The notes: generated by a model from the letters alone, not told the origin. A DNA stretch of 8,159 bases from an uncultured Collinsella sp. (GCA_900752275.1 CAADUS010000165.1:1-8159); one strand, 5' to 3'. Numbered from the stretch's first letter, positions 1-6,601 are shown. Numbers and translations: made by a program.

Positions 1-718
1 GCACGCTGCCCTCCCCCGCCGCCTTGGTCGCGCGCATCTCGGCAAGCACCATGTCGAGCATGCCGTCGATACGGGCCACCTCGCCCAAGACCACGCCCGA
101 GCGCATGGCCTCGCGCGTGTTGCGGCCGATCACATGCGTGGGCGCCGAAGGCTCGACCTGCGGCAGACGCGCCGCAGCGGCCGAGAGCGAGCGGGCGCCG
201 AGCGCCAGACCCGGCGCGATGACGCCGCCCACAAAGGTACCGCACGCGTCGATGACCTCGATATTGGTCGTAGTGCCCAGGTCAATCACGATGCACGGAG
301 AGCCGTAGACGGCACGAGCCGCCACGGCATCGGCGATGCGGTCGGGGCCGATCTCGGCCGGGTCGTCGTAGTGGACGGGCATGCCGGTCTTGAGGCCCGG
401 CCCCACGGTGAGCACGCGCCCCGTGCAGGTGCGGGAAAGCGCCGCCTTCCACGGGCGCTCGAGCGCCGGCACCACGCAACTCAGCACTGCGGCTGCGGGA
501 ACGAGCGCACCCGGCATGCCCGCATCGGCTGACAGCGCGCCCATGACCTGCGCGAGCCTCATGCGCGCCTCGTCGGCCGTGATGCTCGACGGCGTCGTGA
601 TCTCGCACGTCGCAAGCGGGCATTCCTGCGCCGCGGCCGAATCCTCGGCAAACAGGCCAAAGCGAATGAACGTGTTGCCCACGTCGACCGTCAATATATA
701 TGCGCACCCATTAAGCAT
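1..718 (-). CDS. coaX: Type III pantothenate kinase, C-terminus cut by window edge
   Basis: Cytoplasmic enzyme that phosphorylates pantothenate with ATP, the first step of coenzyme A synthesis. The frame is open from the ATG at 718 to the left edge, giving 239 residues; the family is usually about 250-260, so some 15-25 residues lie outside. Seen motifs, in order: the ASKHA phosphate loop DVGNT at residues 12-16; GPDR at 124-127, where the Asp is the likely catalytic base; IDLGTTT at 145-151; and GGVIAPG at 164-170, all in the order and spacing of type III kinases. An AAAGGAG Shine-Dalgarno (727-733) lies 8 nt before the ATG, which decides the start. The gene is divergent from the OPT transporter. 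One oddity is GTTTN where most members have GTATT. It is not related to type I (CoaA) or type II kinases. The family call is firm. Confidence 0.93.
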   Translation of the reverse strand, partial: MLNGCAYILTVDVGNTFIRFGLFAEDSAAAQECPLATCEITTPSSITADEARMRLAQVMGALSADAGMPGALVPAAAVLSCVVPALERPWKAALSRTCTGRVLTVGPGLKTGMPVHYDDPAEIGPDRIADAVAARAVYGSPCIVIDLGTTTNIEVIDACGTFVGGVIAPGLALGARSLSAAAARLPQVEPSAPTHVIGRNTREAMRSGVVLGEVARIDGMLDMVLAEMRATKAAGEGSV

Positions 719-726
719 CGTCGGCG

Positions 727-733
727 CTCCTTT
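727..733 (-). promoter_or_regulatory. Ribosome binding site of coaX
   Basis: Reads AAAGGAG on the minus strand, 8 nt before the ATG at 718. It fixes the start just upstream of the first beta strand of the kinase. Confidence 0.8.
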
Positions 734-745
734 CGTCTGTCCAGC

Positions 746-800
746 AGTATATCGCCTACCTAAACCAGTCATCCCAAAATGACTAGCTTGCGGCTATACT
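746..800. promoter_or_regulatory. Divergent promoter region with back-to-back TATACT boxes and a dyad
   Basis: Two identical TATACT hexamers point away from each other: minus strand at 746-751 (towards coaX) and plus strand at 795-800 (towards the OPT gene). Between them lies an inverted repeat with arms AGTCAT (767-772) and ATGACT (779-784) around a 6-nt spacer. The arms sit where both -35 regions would fall, and neither box has a good TTGACA partner. An operator or activator site shared by both promoters is therefore possible. The boxes and the dyad are seen; promoter and operator function are inferred. Confidence 0.4.
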
Positions 801-897
801 GGTGCGCGGTCGTGCGCGAGCTCACGCGGCGGCCCTTGGTAACCCGACTTCCCGCGCCGTATCCGTAGCGGCGCTTGCGGGGGAAGCGGATATACGC

Positions 898-904
898 AAA
901 GGAG
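898..904 (+). promoter_or_regulatory. Ribosome binding site of the OPT transporter
   Basis: AAAGGAG lies 6 nt before the ATG at 911. It favours that ATG over an in-frame TTG at 875, which would place this same sequence inside the coding region and add 12 unrelated residues. Confidence 0.85.
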
Positions 905-910
905 TTCTAT

Positions 911-2614
911 ATGAGCAATCCCTCGAACCGCACCTCGATGCGCGGTCAACTCACGCTGCGCGGCGTCGTCATCGGCGTCCTTGGCTGCGTGATCATCACG
1001 GCAAGCTCGGCCTACACGGCCCTCAAGATGGGCGCACTCCCCTGGCCGATCATTTTCGCTGCCGTCATTTCACTGTTCTTCCTGAAGCTCATGGGCAACG
1101 CCAGCCTCAACGAGGCCAACGTCACCCACACCATCATGTCCGCGGGCGCCATGGTCGCCGGCGGCCTGGCGTTTACCATCCCGGGCGCCTGGATGCTGGG
1201 CTATGCCGACCAGATCAGCTGGCTCGACATGTTTATCGTGGCGCTCGCCGGCACCATCTTGGGCCTTCTGGCGACAGCGCTCATCCACCGTCACTTTATC
1301 GTGGACGCCGCGCTGGAGTTCCCCACCGGCAACGCCGCAGCTCAGACCCTGCGCGCCACCGAGGCCGGCGGCAAGACCGGCAAGCAGCTCTTTGGCTCCA
1401 TGGCCATCGCAGGCATCTACAGCGTGCTTCGCGACGCTCTGGGCGTGGTGCCCAGCATGCTTTGCACGCTCAATATCCCCGGCGTGACCTTTGCCATCTA
1501 CAACTCGCCCATGCTGCTGTCCATCGGCTTTTTGGTAGGCTTTGCCCCCGTCGCCTTCTGGTTTGCCGGCGCGCTGCTGGGTAACTTTGGCATCATCGTT
1601 GGCGGCACCGCTGCCGGCCTGTTCGATATTGTGACCGCGCAGGGTATCGTCAAGTCCCTCGGTATGGGCCTTATGATGGGCTTTGGAGTCGCCGTCGTCC
1701 TTAAGGACATCCTGCCGCAGGTCGCCGGTATCGTCCGCGGTCTTGCAGCCGACAGCTCCACCGACACCGACGAGCAGTCGCTCATCTCGGGCTCGCTTAA
1801 GCTCGACGCCGGCATCATCGGCCTGGGCACCGCAGCCATTGCCGTGATCGTTGCCATCGCGCTCGACCTCGGCCCCGTTCCGGCCGTCATCGTCACGCTG
1901 TTCACCTTTGTCACCACCATTATGAGCGCTCAGAGCTGCGGCCAGACGGGTATCGATCCCATGGAGATCTTTGGCCTCATCGTCATGCTCATCGTGGCAG
2001 CTTTCGCGCAGCTCGCGCAGGTCAAGCTGTTCTTTATCGCCGGCATCGTGGCCGTAGCGTGCGGCCTTGCTGGCGACGTCATGAACGACTTTAAGGCCGG
2101 AGCCGTACTGGGTACCAACCCGCGCGCACAGTGGGTCGGCCAGGCCATTGGCGGCATCGTGGGCGCCCTGGTCGCTGCCGCTGTCATGGTCGCGCTCGTC
2201 ACCGCCTATGGTCCGGACGCCTTCGGCCCCGACAAGAGCTTTGTGGCCGCGCAGGCAAGCGTGGTCGCCACCATGGTCTCGGGTATCCCGAGCGTGCCGT
2301 GGTTCGCAGGCGGCTTTATCGCCGGCATCGTCATGTACTGGCTCGGCATTCCGGCCATGATGATCGGCCTGGGCGTGTACCTGCCGTTCTACATGTCGCT
2401 CACGGCCTTCTTGGGCTCCTGCGTTAAGCTCGCCTACGACAAGTGGGCCGCACACCGCGACGCCGAGGCCGGTCTTTCGGACGAGGAAAAGGCCGCCAAG
2501 GACGCCGCCTTCCAGGAGCAGGGCCTGGTCGTTGCCAGCGGCCTGCTGGGCGGCGAGTCCGTCGTCGGCGTTATCCTGGCGTTTGTTTCTGTTGGCCTGA
2601 GCCTGCTGGGCTAA
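911..2614 (+). CDS. OPT-family oligopeptide transporter
   Basis: Inner-membrane carrier of the OPT/YSL superfamily (PF03169), which imports short peptides or metal-chelate complexes, probably with protons. The 567-residue product is almost entirely hydrophobic, with many membrane segments starting near residue 18. Family-like stretches in order: a first-helix region ending SSAYTALKMGALPWP (32-46); ALEFPTGNAAAQTLRA (134-149), matching the conserved Pro-Gly/Ala-rich loop; TGIDPMEIFG (346-355); GDVMNDFKAGAVLGTNPR (388-405); and IGLGVYLPFYMS (485-496). A charged cytoplasmic loop lies near 276-298, and a lysine/glutamate-rich segment near 507-537 comes before one last hydrophobic helix. The length fits the shorter bacterial branch. 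It appears to be a single-gene unit: promoter candidate upstream, strong terminator downstream. The substrate cannot be read from sequence; peptides are the default assumption, and iron-siderophore or other chelates are possible. Confidence 0.9.
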   Translation: MSNPSNRTSMRGQLTLRGVVIGVLGCVIITASSAYTALKMGALPWPIIFAAVISLFFLKLMGNASLNEANVTHTIMSAGAMVAGGLAFTIPGAWMLGYADQISWLDMFIVALAGTILGLLATALIHRHFIVDAALEFPTGNAAAQTLRATEAGGKTGKQLFGSMAIAGIYSVLRDALGVVPSMLCTLNIPGVTFAIYNSPMLLSIGFLVGFAPVAFWFAGALLGNFGIIVGGTAAGLFDIVTAQGIVKSLGMGLMMGFGVAVVLKDILPQVAGIVRGLAADSSTDTDEQSLISGSLKLDAGIIGLGTAAIAVIVAIALDLGPVPAVIVTLFTFVTTIMSAQSCGQTGIDPMEIFGLIVMLIVAAFAQLAQVKLFFIAGIVAVACGLAGDVMNDFKAGAVLGTNPRAQWVGQAIGGIVGALVAAAVMVALVTAYGPDAFGPDKSFVAAQASVVATMVSGIPSVPWFAGGFIAGIVMYWLGIPAMMIGLGVYLPFYMSLTAFLGSCVKLAYDKWAAHRDAEAGLSDEEKAAKDAAFQEQGLVVASGLLGGESVVGVILAFVSVGLSLLG

Positions 2615-2639
2615 ATCCAATAACAACGCACCCGTGCAG

Positions 2640-2677
2640 AGCGCGGGGTCGGAGACCATCCGGCCCCGCGCTTTTCT
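2640..2677 (+). terminator. Intrinsic terminator of the OPT gene
   Basis: A perfect GC-rich stem pairs GCGCGGGG (2641-2648) with CCCCGCGC (2664-2671), closed outside by A2640-T2672. A further CGG/CCG pairing follows inside, and TTTT follows at 2672-2675. It starts 25 nt after the TAA. Confidence 0.9.
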
Positions 2678-2752
2678 GTATCTGCCGAAACCCTCGGCTT
2701 CAATCTCATTTAACGCGCCCCCTTTACCTACTCGTCTAAGTTTCACGTTAAG

Positions 2753-2782
2753 ATGACCACCCCGCCTGCCGCGGTGTAGAGT
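2753..2782 (+). promoter_or_regulatory. Possible promoter of the DUF389 gene
   Basis: ATGACC (2753-2758, 4 of 6 to TTGACA) and TAGAGT (2777-2782, 4 of 6 to TATAAT) are separated by 18 nt, about 45 nt before the chosen start. The match is weak. Because the preceding gene ends at a terminator, a promoter is expected in 2678-2828. Confidence 0.3.
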
Positions 2783-2814
2783 AGAGGCAGCGGGCGCGAT
2801 GCATAGCCCGCGGC

Positions 2815-2826
2815 GGAGCGAGGTGA
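2815..2826 (+). promoter_or_regulatory. Ribosome binding region deciding the DUF389 start
   Basis: GGAG (2815-2818) followed by AGGTGA (2821-2826) lies immediately before the ATG at 2829. The alternative ATG at 2799 has only a poor AGAGG upstream. The exact pairing is unclear because AGGTGA is only 2 nt from the ATG. Confidence 0.5.
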
Positions 2827-2828
2827 AC

Positions 2829-3968
2829 ATGAAACTCGATAACCAGCAGCTCAAGCGACTGCGCGAGCGCCATCACCGGCGCCACGGCATCCGCCCTGCC
2901 TATAGCGAGGTCATGGAGAACGCCGGCCGCTTCCTGAGGCGCGCATTCAACATTCGCGAGGGTCGCGCACCCTATCACGTGATTCGCAAGCGCTTTGTAA
3001 ATGGGGCGCGCCTGACCGGCTCTCACCTGTGCATCCTCATCATCGCCATGCTCATCGCGAGCATCGGCCTCGATATCGATTCGGACATTGCCATCGTGGG
3101 CGCCATGCTTATCTGCCCGCTCATGGGCTCGGTGCTTGCCATGGCATACGGCATTGCCACGCTCGACCGCGAGATTACCGTCGAGGCCGTTGCAAGCCTC
3201 GCGTTGCAGATGGTCTTTTGCCTGATCACGTCCACGCTGTATTTTAAGCTCTCGCCCCTTGGCACCACCACGGCCGCCATCATCGACAACTCGACACCCA
3301 CCGTATGGGACCTTGCCGTCGCGCTCGCGGGCGGCTTTGCGGGCGGGCTGGGTAACTCGCGCGACCAGGAACCCGCCACGCTCATCGCCGGCGTGGCCGT
3401 GGCGACCGCGCTCATGCCGCCCCTGTGCGCGGCGGGCTATGGCATCGCCATCGCAAGCGGGTCACTGTTTCTCTCGGCGCTTTATGAGTTTGGCATCAAC
3501 GTGGTCTTTATCGCACTGGCTGCCGAAGCCGTGCTGCTTCTTTTGCGCGTGCCGCTCAAGCGCGACCTGAACGGCGACGGTATTGTGACTGCTGAAGAAA
3601 ACGCCGAGGTCAACGAGCTATCGCGCAAGGTGCGCCACCACATCATCGTGGGCACGGTGATCTTTGCCATCCCCTGCATCGTTATGACCGCGGGGTCCAT
3701 TGGCTCGGCGCAGGCCGGCGTGCAGGACGGCTACGGCGTCACTGAGACCACGCGCGAACTTGCCGCGGTGCTGCCAGGCTTTAAGGATTACACCGTCGCC
3801 GTCGAGACCTCGGCTGCCGAAGGCGAGGAAGAGGGCATGGTCGAGCGCGAGATTGTCGCCCACGTGACGACAAGCGAGACGCTCGGGGAGCACGACCGCC
3901 GCGTAGCCCGCAAGCTCATCGACCTCAACGTGCCCGAACTCGATCGCGTGGAGTTCGATGTGAAGTGA
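2829..3968 (+). CDS. DUF389 membrane protein with an EF-hand-like loop
   Basis: An integral membrane protein of the DUF389 family (PF04087; TIGR00341-like), whose function is not established. From the ATG at 2829 it has 379 residues: a basic N-terminal tail (1-62); hydrophobic segments near 65-82, 84-110, 118-140, 160-178, 183-207, 211-240 and 270-290; then a soluble acidic C-terminal domain of about 85 residues. Family signatures are the early IGAMLISPLMG-type stretch, here IVGAMLICPLMG (89-100), and SRDQEPATLIAGVAVATALM (177-196) followed by PPLCAAGYG. The oddity is residues 246-257, DLNGDGIVTAEE, between two membrane segments: Asp1, Asn3, Asp5, Gly6, Val8 and Glu12 match a calcium-binding EF-hand loop. 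A start at 2799 would add 10 residues (MHSPRRSEVN). The gene appears monocistronic. The family call is firm; transport or stress roles would be guesses. Confidence 0.88.
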   Translation: MKLDNQQLKRLRERHHRRHGIRPAYSEVMENAGRFLRRAFNIREGRAPYHVIRKRFVNGARLTGSHLCILIIAMLIASIGLDIDSDIAIVGAMLICPLMGSVLAMAYGIATLDREITVEAVASLALQMVFCLITSTLYFKLSPLGTTTAAIIDNSTPTVWDLAVALAGGFAGGLGNSRDQEPATLIAGVAVATALMPPLCAAGYGIAIASGSLFLSALYEFGINVVFIALAAEAVLLLLRVPLKRDLNGDGIVTAEENAEVNELSRKVRHHIIVGTVIFAIPCIVMTAGSIGSAQAGVQDGYGVTETTRELAAVLPGFKDYTVAVETSAAEGEEEGMVEREIVAHVTTSETLGEHDRRVARKLIDLNVPELDRVEFDVK

Positions 3969-4042
3969 TGCCAGCGCGGGATGAACGCTCGCACGGATGC
4001 AAGCTACGACGAGGCGCAGACGCGATACGGACACGAGCAAAT

Positions 4043-4082
4043 AGCGGGGTTCAGTTCACACCCGCGCCCCGCTCGCCGTTTT
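4043..4082 (+). terminator. Probable terminator after the DUF389 gene
   Basis: AGCGGGG (4043-4049) pairs with CCCCGCT (4067-4073) across a 17-nt loop, which can itself pair partly (GCGGG with ACCCGC). TTTT follows at 4079-4082, 5 nt beyond the stem, so the geometry is not ideal. It lies between convergent genes. Read on the minus strand it is followed only by ATTTGC, so it would serve the small minus-strand gene poorly. Confidence 0.45.
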
Positions 4083-4093
4083 ATTGCCGTGAA

Positions 4094-4543
4094 TCAACTG
4101 GCCGGATCGACATCGCCAGACTCCACCGTAAACGCAGGTTTGGTGCTCACCAGATAAAATCGGGTCACTTTGCTATTTCTAAATAGATAGAGCTGGCCTT
4201 GCTCGCGTCCACGTGACATATACGCCACGTGGACCGTACCGAATTCTTCGCCGTTTTCCCTCTTTAACACCAGGATATTGGGGTCGTCCATACGCTTAAA
4301 CTGCCCGTCTGCGCAGATTCCGTCTTGGTCGACCAGCTGCCATCGACAGTTGTCCTCCTCAAGAAAAGCCAGGGTTTCCCGACTCGTTTTGTCATCCCGA
4401 TAGTAACCATCAATGGCAAACCCTTTGGAAGCGCATTCCTGCATATAGGACGTTTCTCGGCTTATGGCAAACAGCCCTGTAGCGCCCAGGAGCACAGCCA
4501 GGCAGACCACTGCAAGGGTTATCGAAGTAGCACGGCGACCCAT
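4094..4543 (-). CDS. Small membrane-anchored or exported protein of unknown function
   Basis: I do not recognise this 149-residue protein. It begins with MGRR and a hydrophobic stretch at about residues 8-26, which could be an uncleaved anchor or a signal peptide. There is no lipobox cysteine right after it. The remainder is soluble and mixed-charge, with cysteines at 37, 66 and 76. The second half has alternating hydrophobic and polar residues (for example GTVHVAYM and GQLYLFRN), suggesting a small beta-rich extracytoplasmic domain. Only a weak GGTTGGG lies before the ATG at 4543. GC is clearly lower than in the flanking genes: sampled 60-base rows give about 42-57%, against 77% in a row of the DUF389 gene. 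That may mean horizontal origin or weak constraint. It is convergent with the DUF389 gene. The uninterrupted frame with a plausible topology supports a real gene. Confidence 0.6.
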   Translation of the reverse strand: MGRRATSITLAVVCLAVLLGATGLFAISRETSYMQECASKGFAIDGYYRDDKTSRETLAFLEEDNCRWQLVDQDGICADGQFKRMDDPNILVLKRENGEEFGTVHVAYMSRGREQGQLYLFRNSKVTRFYLVSTKPAFTVESGDVDPAS

Positions 4544-4732
4544 GTTAGCCCAACCGATAGTTGTTTAACGGAGCGCGAAACATACCTGGAACCTCCGATA
4601 TCAGGGGGAACGTCGCCAGTAGGCTGTCGACACTATATGTTTCTGACATCAAACCATATGGCTGCCATTCGCGGAGGGGACATCGACGAACGGCGTGTTT
4701 TCATACTCCATTGGTCAAACCTAAGCGCGGCT

Positions 4733-5236
4733 CTACAGCTCGTACTTGTACACGCGGTAGATGTACTATTCGGCTTCCATCTCGTAGGTGGTGATGGCCA
4801 GACCGTACCGATCGTACTCGGTGAAGGTCTTGGCCTGGCCCGAAGCCACGAGCATACTATTCGAATCGCCAACGCGCTGTGCGCTGCTTACGTAGCCCGA
4901 GAACGGCACTGCGATCTGGTCCACAAGCTCGTAGGTGCGCGCGGTCTCGTCCACCGTAAAGATGCGCCCAAACGAATGCGTGCCCTTGCTATAGTCGGTC
5001 ACCACCGCGGCGCCCAGCTGGCCCCAGTCGAACTTGGGGTAGCTCTTGGCCGCGCCAAAGTTGTTGTCGTACAGCAGCACCTGGTAGCGACCGGTCGTTG
5101 CCGTCTTGTCGTTTGGCAGATAGGTCACGCTGTGCTGGCCCGCGTTGAGCGAAAAATCGCCCTGGGCTTGCAGCAGCTTGTCCTCAAAGCCCGAGCCGGC
5201 CCATTGCCACTCCTTTCTATTTCTGGGTCCATCTTC
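4733..5236 (-). pseudogene. Aryl-sulfate sulfotransferase remnant (C-terminal part)
   Basis: ASST-family enzymes move sulfate from aryl sulfates to phenolic acceptors without PAPS. Only about the last 150 codons remain, where the family is usually 500-650 residues. The frame opens after a TGA at 5237-5239. It reads EWQWAGSGFEDKLLQAQGDF and then a GQHSVTYLPND stretch; the conserved QH, a YDNNFG motif, a VDETARTYELV strand and PFSGYVSSAQ resemble the end of an ASST beta-propeller. An in-frame TAG at 4766-4768 stops it after YEMEAE. The codons beyond still read YIYRVYKYEL before a second TAG at 4733-4735, which looks like the lost natural C-terminus. The remnant therefore has both a missing 5' part and a nonsense codon. 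The longest start-to-stop frame uses GTG at 5128 with no clear ribosome binding site and gives 120 residues; a functional protein is unlikely. The family call comes from remembered motifs. Confidence 0.68.
5202..5216 (-). promoter_or_regulatory. Orphan Shine-Dalgarno plus ATG at the edge of the ASST remnant
   Basis: AAAGGAG (5210-5216) lies 5 nt before an ATG (5202-5204). That ATG is out of frame with the ASST remnant and reaches a TGA after six codons (MGRLGL). It looks like the start signals of a former gene joined to the remnant by an internal deletion. This is an inference. Confidence 0.4.
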
Positions 5237-5291
5237 TCACTGTTGGCGGCCGAAAATGATCCGTTTTCCTCCGTCCCCGAGATGTCATTTT
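5217..5291. other. 75-bp spacer with a small dyad; candidate intergenic repeat
   Basis: This lies between the stop of the dehydrogenase and the ASST remnant. It contains GAAAA (5252-5256) and TTTTC (5264-5268) around a 7-nt core, beside a pyrimidine-rich CCTCCGTCCCC. No good terminator T-run follows on the minus strand. The sequence looks like the short intergenic elements that recur in Collinsella genomes, but only one copy is visible here, so repeat status is unproven. Confidence 0.3.
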
Positions 5292-6251
5292 TTAGTACTT
5301 GAAGAAGCCCTCGCCCGAGCTTTCGCCCAGCTTACCTTCGTCGAGCATTTTCTTGAGGACGGATGCCATAGCCTTAAAGTTGTAGGGCATCATCATCTTC
5401 TTGAGCAGCGGGCTCACCAGGCCCGGGACCTTCTGATACTGCATGACGATGTTGTAGGCCGTCTGGATACCCACCGTGTCGAATACGCGAAACGGACCCT
5501 TGGGAGCGCCGGTGCCGCGCGTCCACGCGAGATCGATGCTCTTGGGGTCGCTCACGCCCGAGACATACAGGTCAAGGCCCGAAAGCAGCCACGGCACCAG
5601 CATGGAATTGAGCAGGTAGCCGTTCTTTTCCTTGTTGACGGGCAGGGCAAGCATGCGGATATCGTTGGCGAAGTCGACGAGCTCGTCGAAGTAGCGCTTG
5701 TCGGTTTGGCTCTGGGCCATGACCTCGGTCATGTTGTTCTTCCAGATGGAGTTGGCAAAGTGCAGCGACAGGTACTTCTCGGGGCGGCCGGTGTACTTGG
5801 CAAAGGTGCTCGGCAGCAGCGTGGAGGAGTTCGTCACGATGACGGTCTTTTGCGGCAGGACCGGGGCGAGCTTCTTGTAGAAGTCGATCTTTGCCTGGGT
5901 GTCCTCGGCCATAGACTCGATGACCAGATCGGCGTCGGCCACGGCCTTGGCAAGATCGAGCTCCAGCTTGAGCGTGGAGTAGGCACGCTCAACGGCGGCG
6001 AGTGCCGCCTCCTTGTCGAAGGGCTGGCCGCTATCGGCGATACCGGCACACCACTCGCCCGTGCCGTCCGCCATGCCCTCGATAGCAGCGATGTACTCCT
6101 CGCGCACATGATCGATCTTGGGCTGGGTGCGGCCGATGCTGCCCTCGCTGCGCAGCCAAATCGTTACATCAAAGCCGCAGTAGGCAGCCTGAAAGGCAAT
6201 CTAGCTTCCCAACACGCCGCCGCCGGCAACACAAACGGTCTTGTAGCTCAT
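5292..6251 (-). pseudogene. 3-hydroxyacyl-CoA dehydrogenase with an in-frame amber at codon 17
   Basis: NAD-dependent dehydrogenase interconverting 3-hydroxyacyl-CoA and 3-oxoacyl-CoA in fatty-acid or fermentative CoA pathways. From the ATG at 6251 the frame spans 319 sense positions. It starts MSYKTVCVAGGGVLGS, then TAG (6201-6203), then IAFQAAYCGFDVTIWLR. This is the Rossmann GxGxxG loop, and the interrupted codon is normally Gln (CAG), one C-to-T change away. Everything downstream is intact: NSS at 141-143, LHFANSIWKNNMTEV with His164 and Glu176, NGYLLNS with Asn215 (the likely Ser/His/Glu/Asn active-site set), and a family-typical GESSGEGFFKY C-terminus. LHFAN replaces the more usual LHFFN. 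AGAGAGGA (6259-6266) lies 7 nt before the ATG. If TAG is a stop, re-initiation at the GTG at 6107 would give 271 residues lacking the NAD-binding loop. It could be a recent nonsense mutation, a sequencing error, or readthrough. Confidence 0.85.
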
Positions 6252-6258
6252 GGGACGG

Positions 6259-6266
6259 TCCTCTCT
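6259..6266 (-). promoter_or_regulatory. Ribosome binding site of the 3-hydroxyacyl-CoA dehydrogenase
   Basis: AGAGAGGA on the minus strand, 7 nt before the ATG at 6251. It shows that the true start lies upstream of the amber codon, so the amber is inside the gene and not in a leader. Confidence 0.75.
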
Positions 6267-6419
6267 TACGTAATTCCATAGATGTGTATTTATTCAACCG
6301 TAAGGAGGACGCGCGCTGGGGGTTGGTTCTATAAACGGACGGTAATTTGCGGCGAACGGCAACACCTGTTCATTAACTCTCGATTTTGAGGGCATTTTTT
6401 GGCGCTGCTGAACCGCTGT

Positions 6420-6549
6420 TTTCGGAAGTGCGGGGAAAAATCGGGTTTCGCCGACCAGACCGGCTTTTTTTAAAACAAAACCGCAGGTCGCGAGAGTCTA
6501 AAAAGGTGGTGCGCTCGGGAGGTTCGCGTTTTTCCCCGCACTTCCGAAA
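6420..6549. repeat. 130-bp element with 21-bp perfect inverted ends
   Basis: The arm at 6420-6440 (core CGGAAGTGCGGGGAAAAA) is exactly complementary to the arm at 6529-6549. The 88-bp centre can fold further: CGACC with GGTCG, CGG with CCG, and a T-run with an A-run around 6452-6490. It contains no transposase, and no target-site duplication is evident (TGT before, TTC after). It may be a MITE-like or REP-like intergenic palindrome, or a long RNA hairpin in the 5' leader of the dehydrogenase. The repeat is seen directly; its nature is inferred. Confidence 0.8.
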
Positions 6550-6601
6550 TTCGAGTGCATAGAAGGCTGCGACAAAACGATTTACGCAACATATGTCCAG
6601 C

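Noticed and set aside
875..910. TTG start that would lengthen the OPT transporter by 12 residues
   Set aside because: It would run through the AAAGGAG site, and the ATG at 911 has ideal spacing to that site.
1070..2854. 594-codon open frame on the minus strand
   Set aside because: It is antisense to the OPT gene across its length; the product is rich in His, Asp, Gly and Arg with no domain. This is a GC-rich shadow frame.
4591..4615. Repeated GGAAC around GATATC as an operator
   Set aside because: The GGAAC copies are direct, not inverted, and the rest is only weakly symmetric.
4325..6281. Two long plus-strand frames (4325-5302 and 5145-6281)
   Set aside because: They are antisense to the ASST remnant and the dehydrogenase, whose minus-strand translations show clear family motifs.
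6420..6549. Insertion sequence bounded by the inverted repeats
   Set aside because: There is no transposase frame and no visible target duplication; it is only called a repeat.
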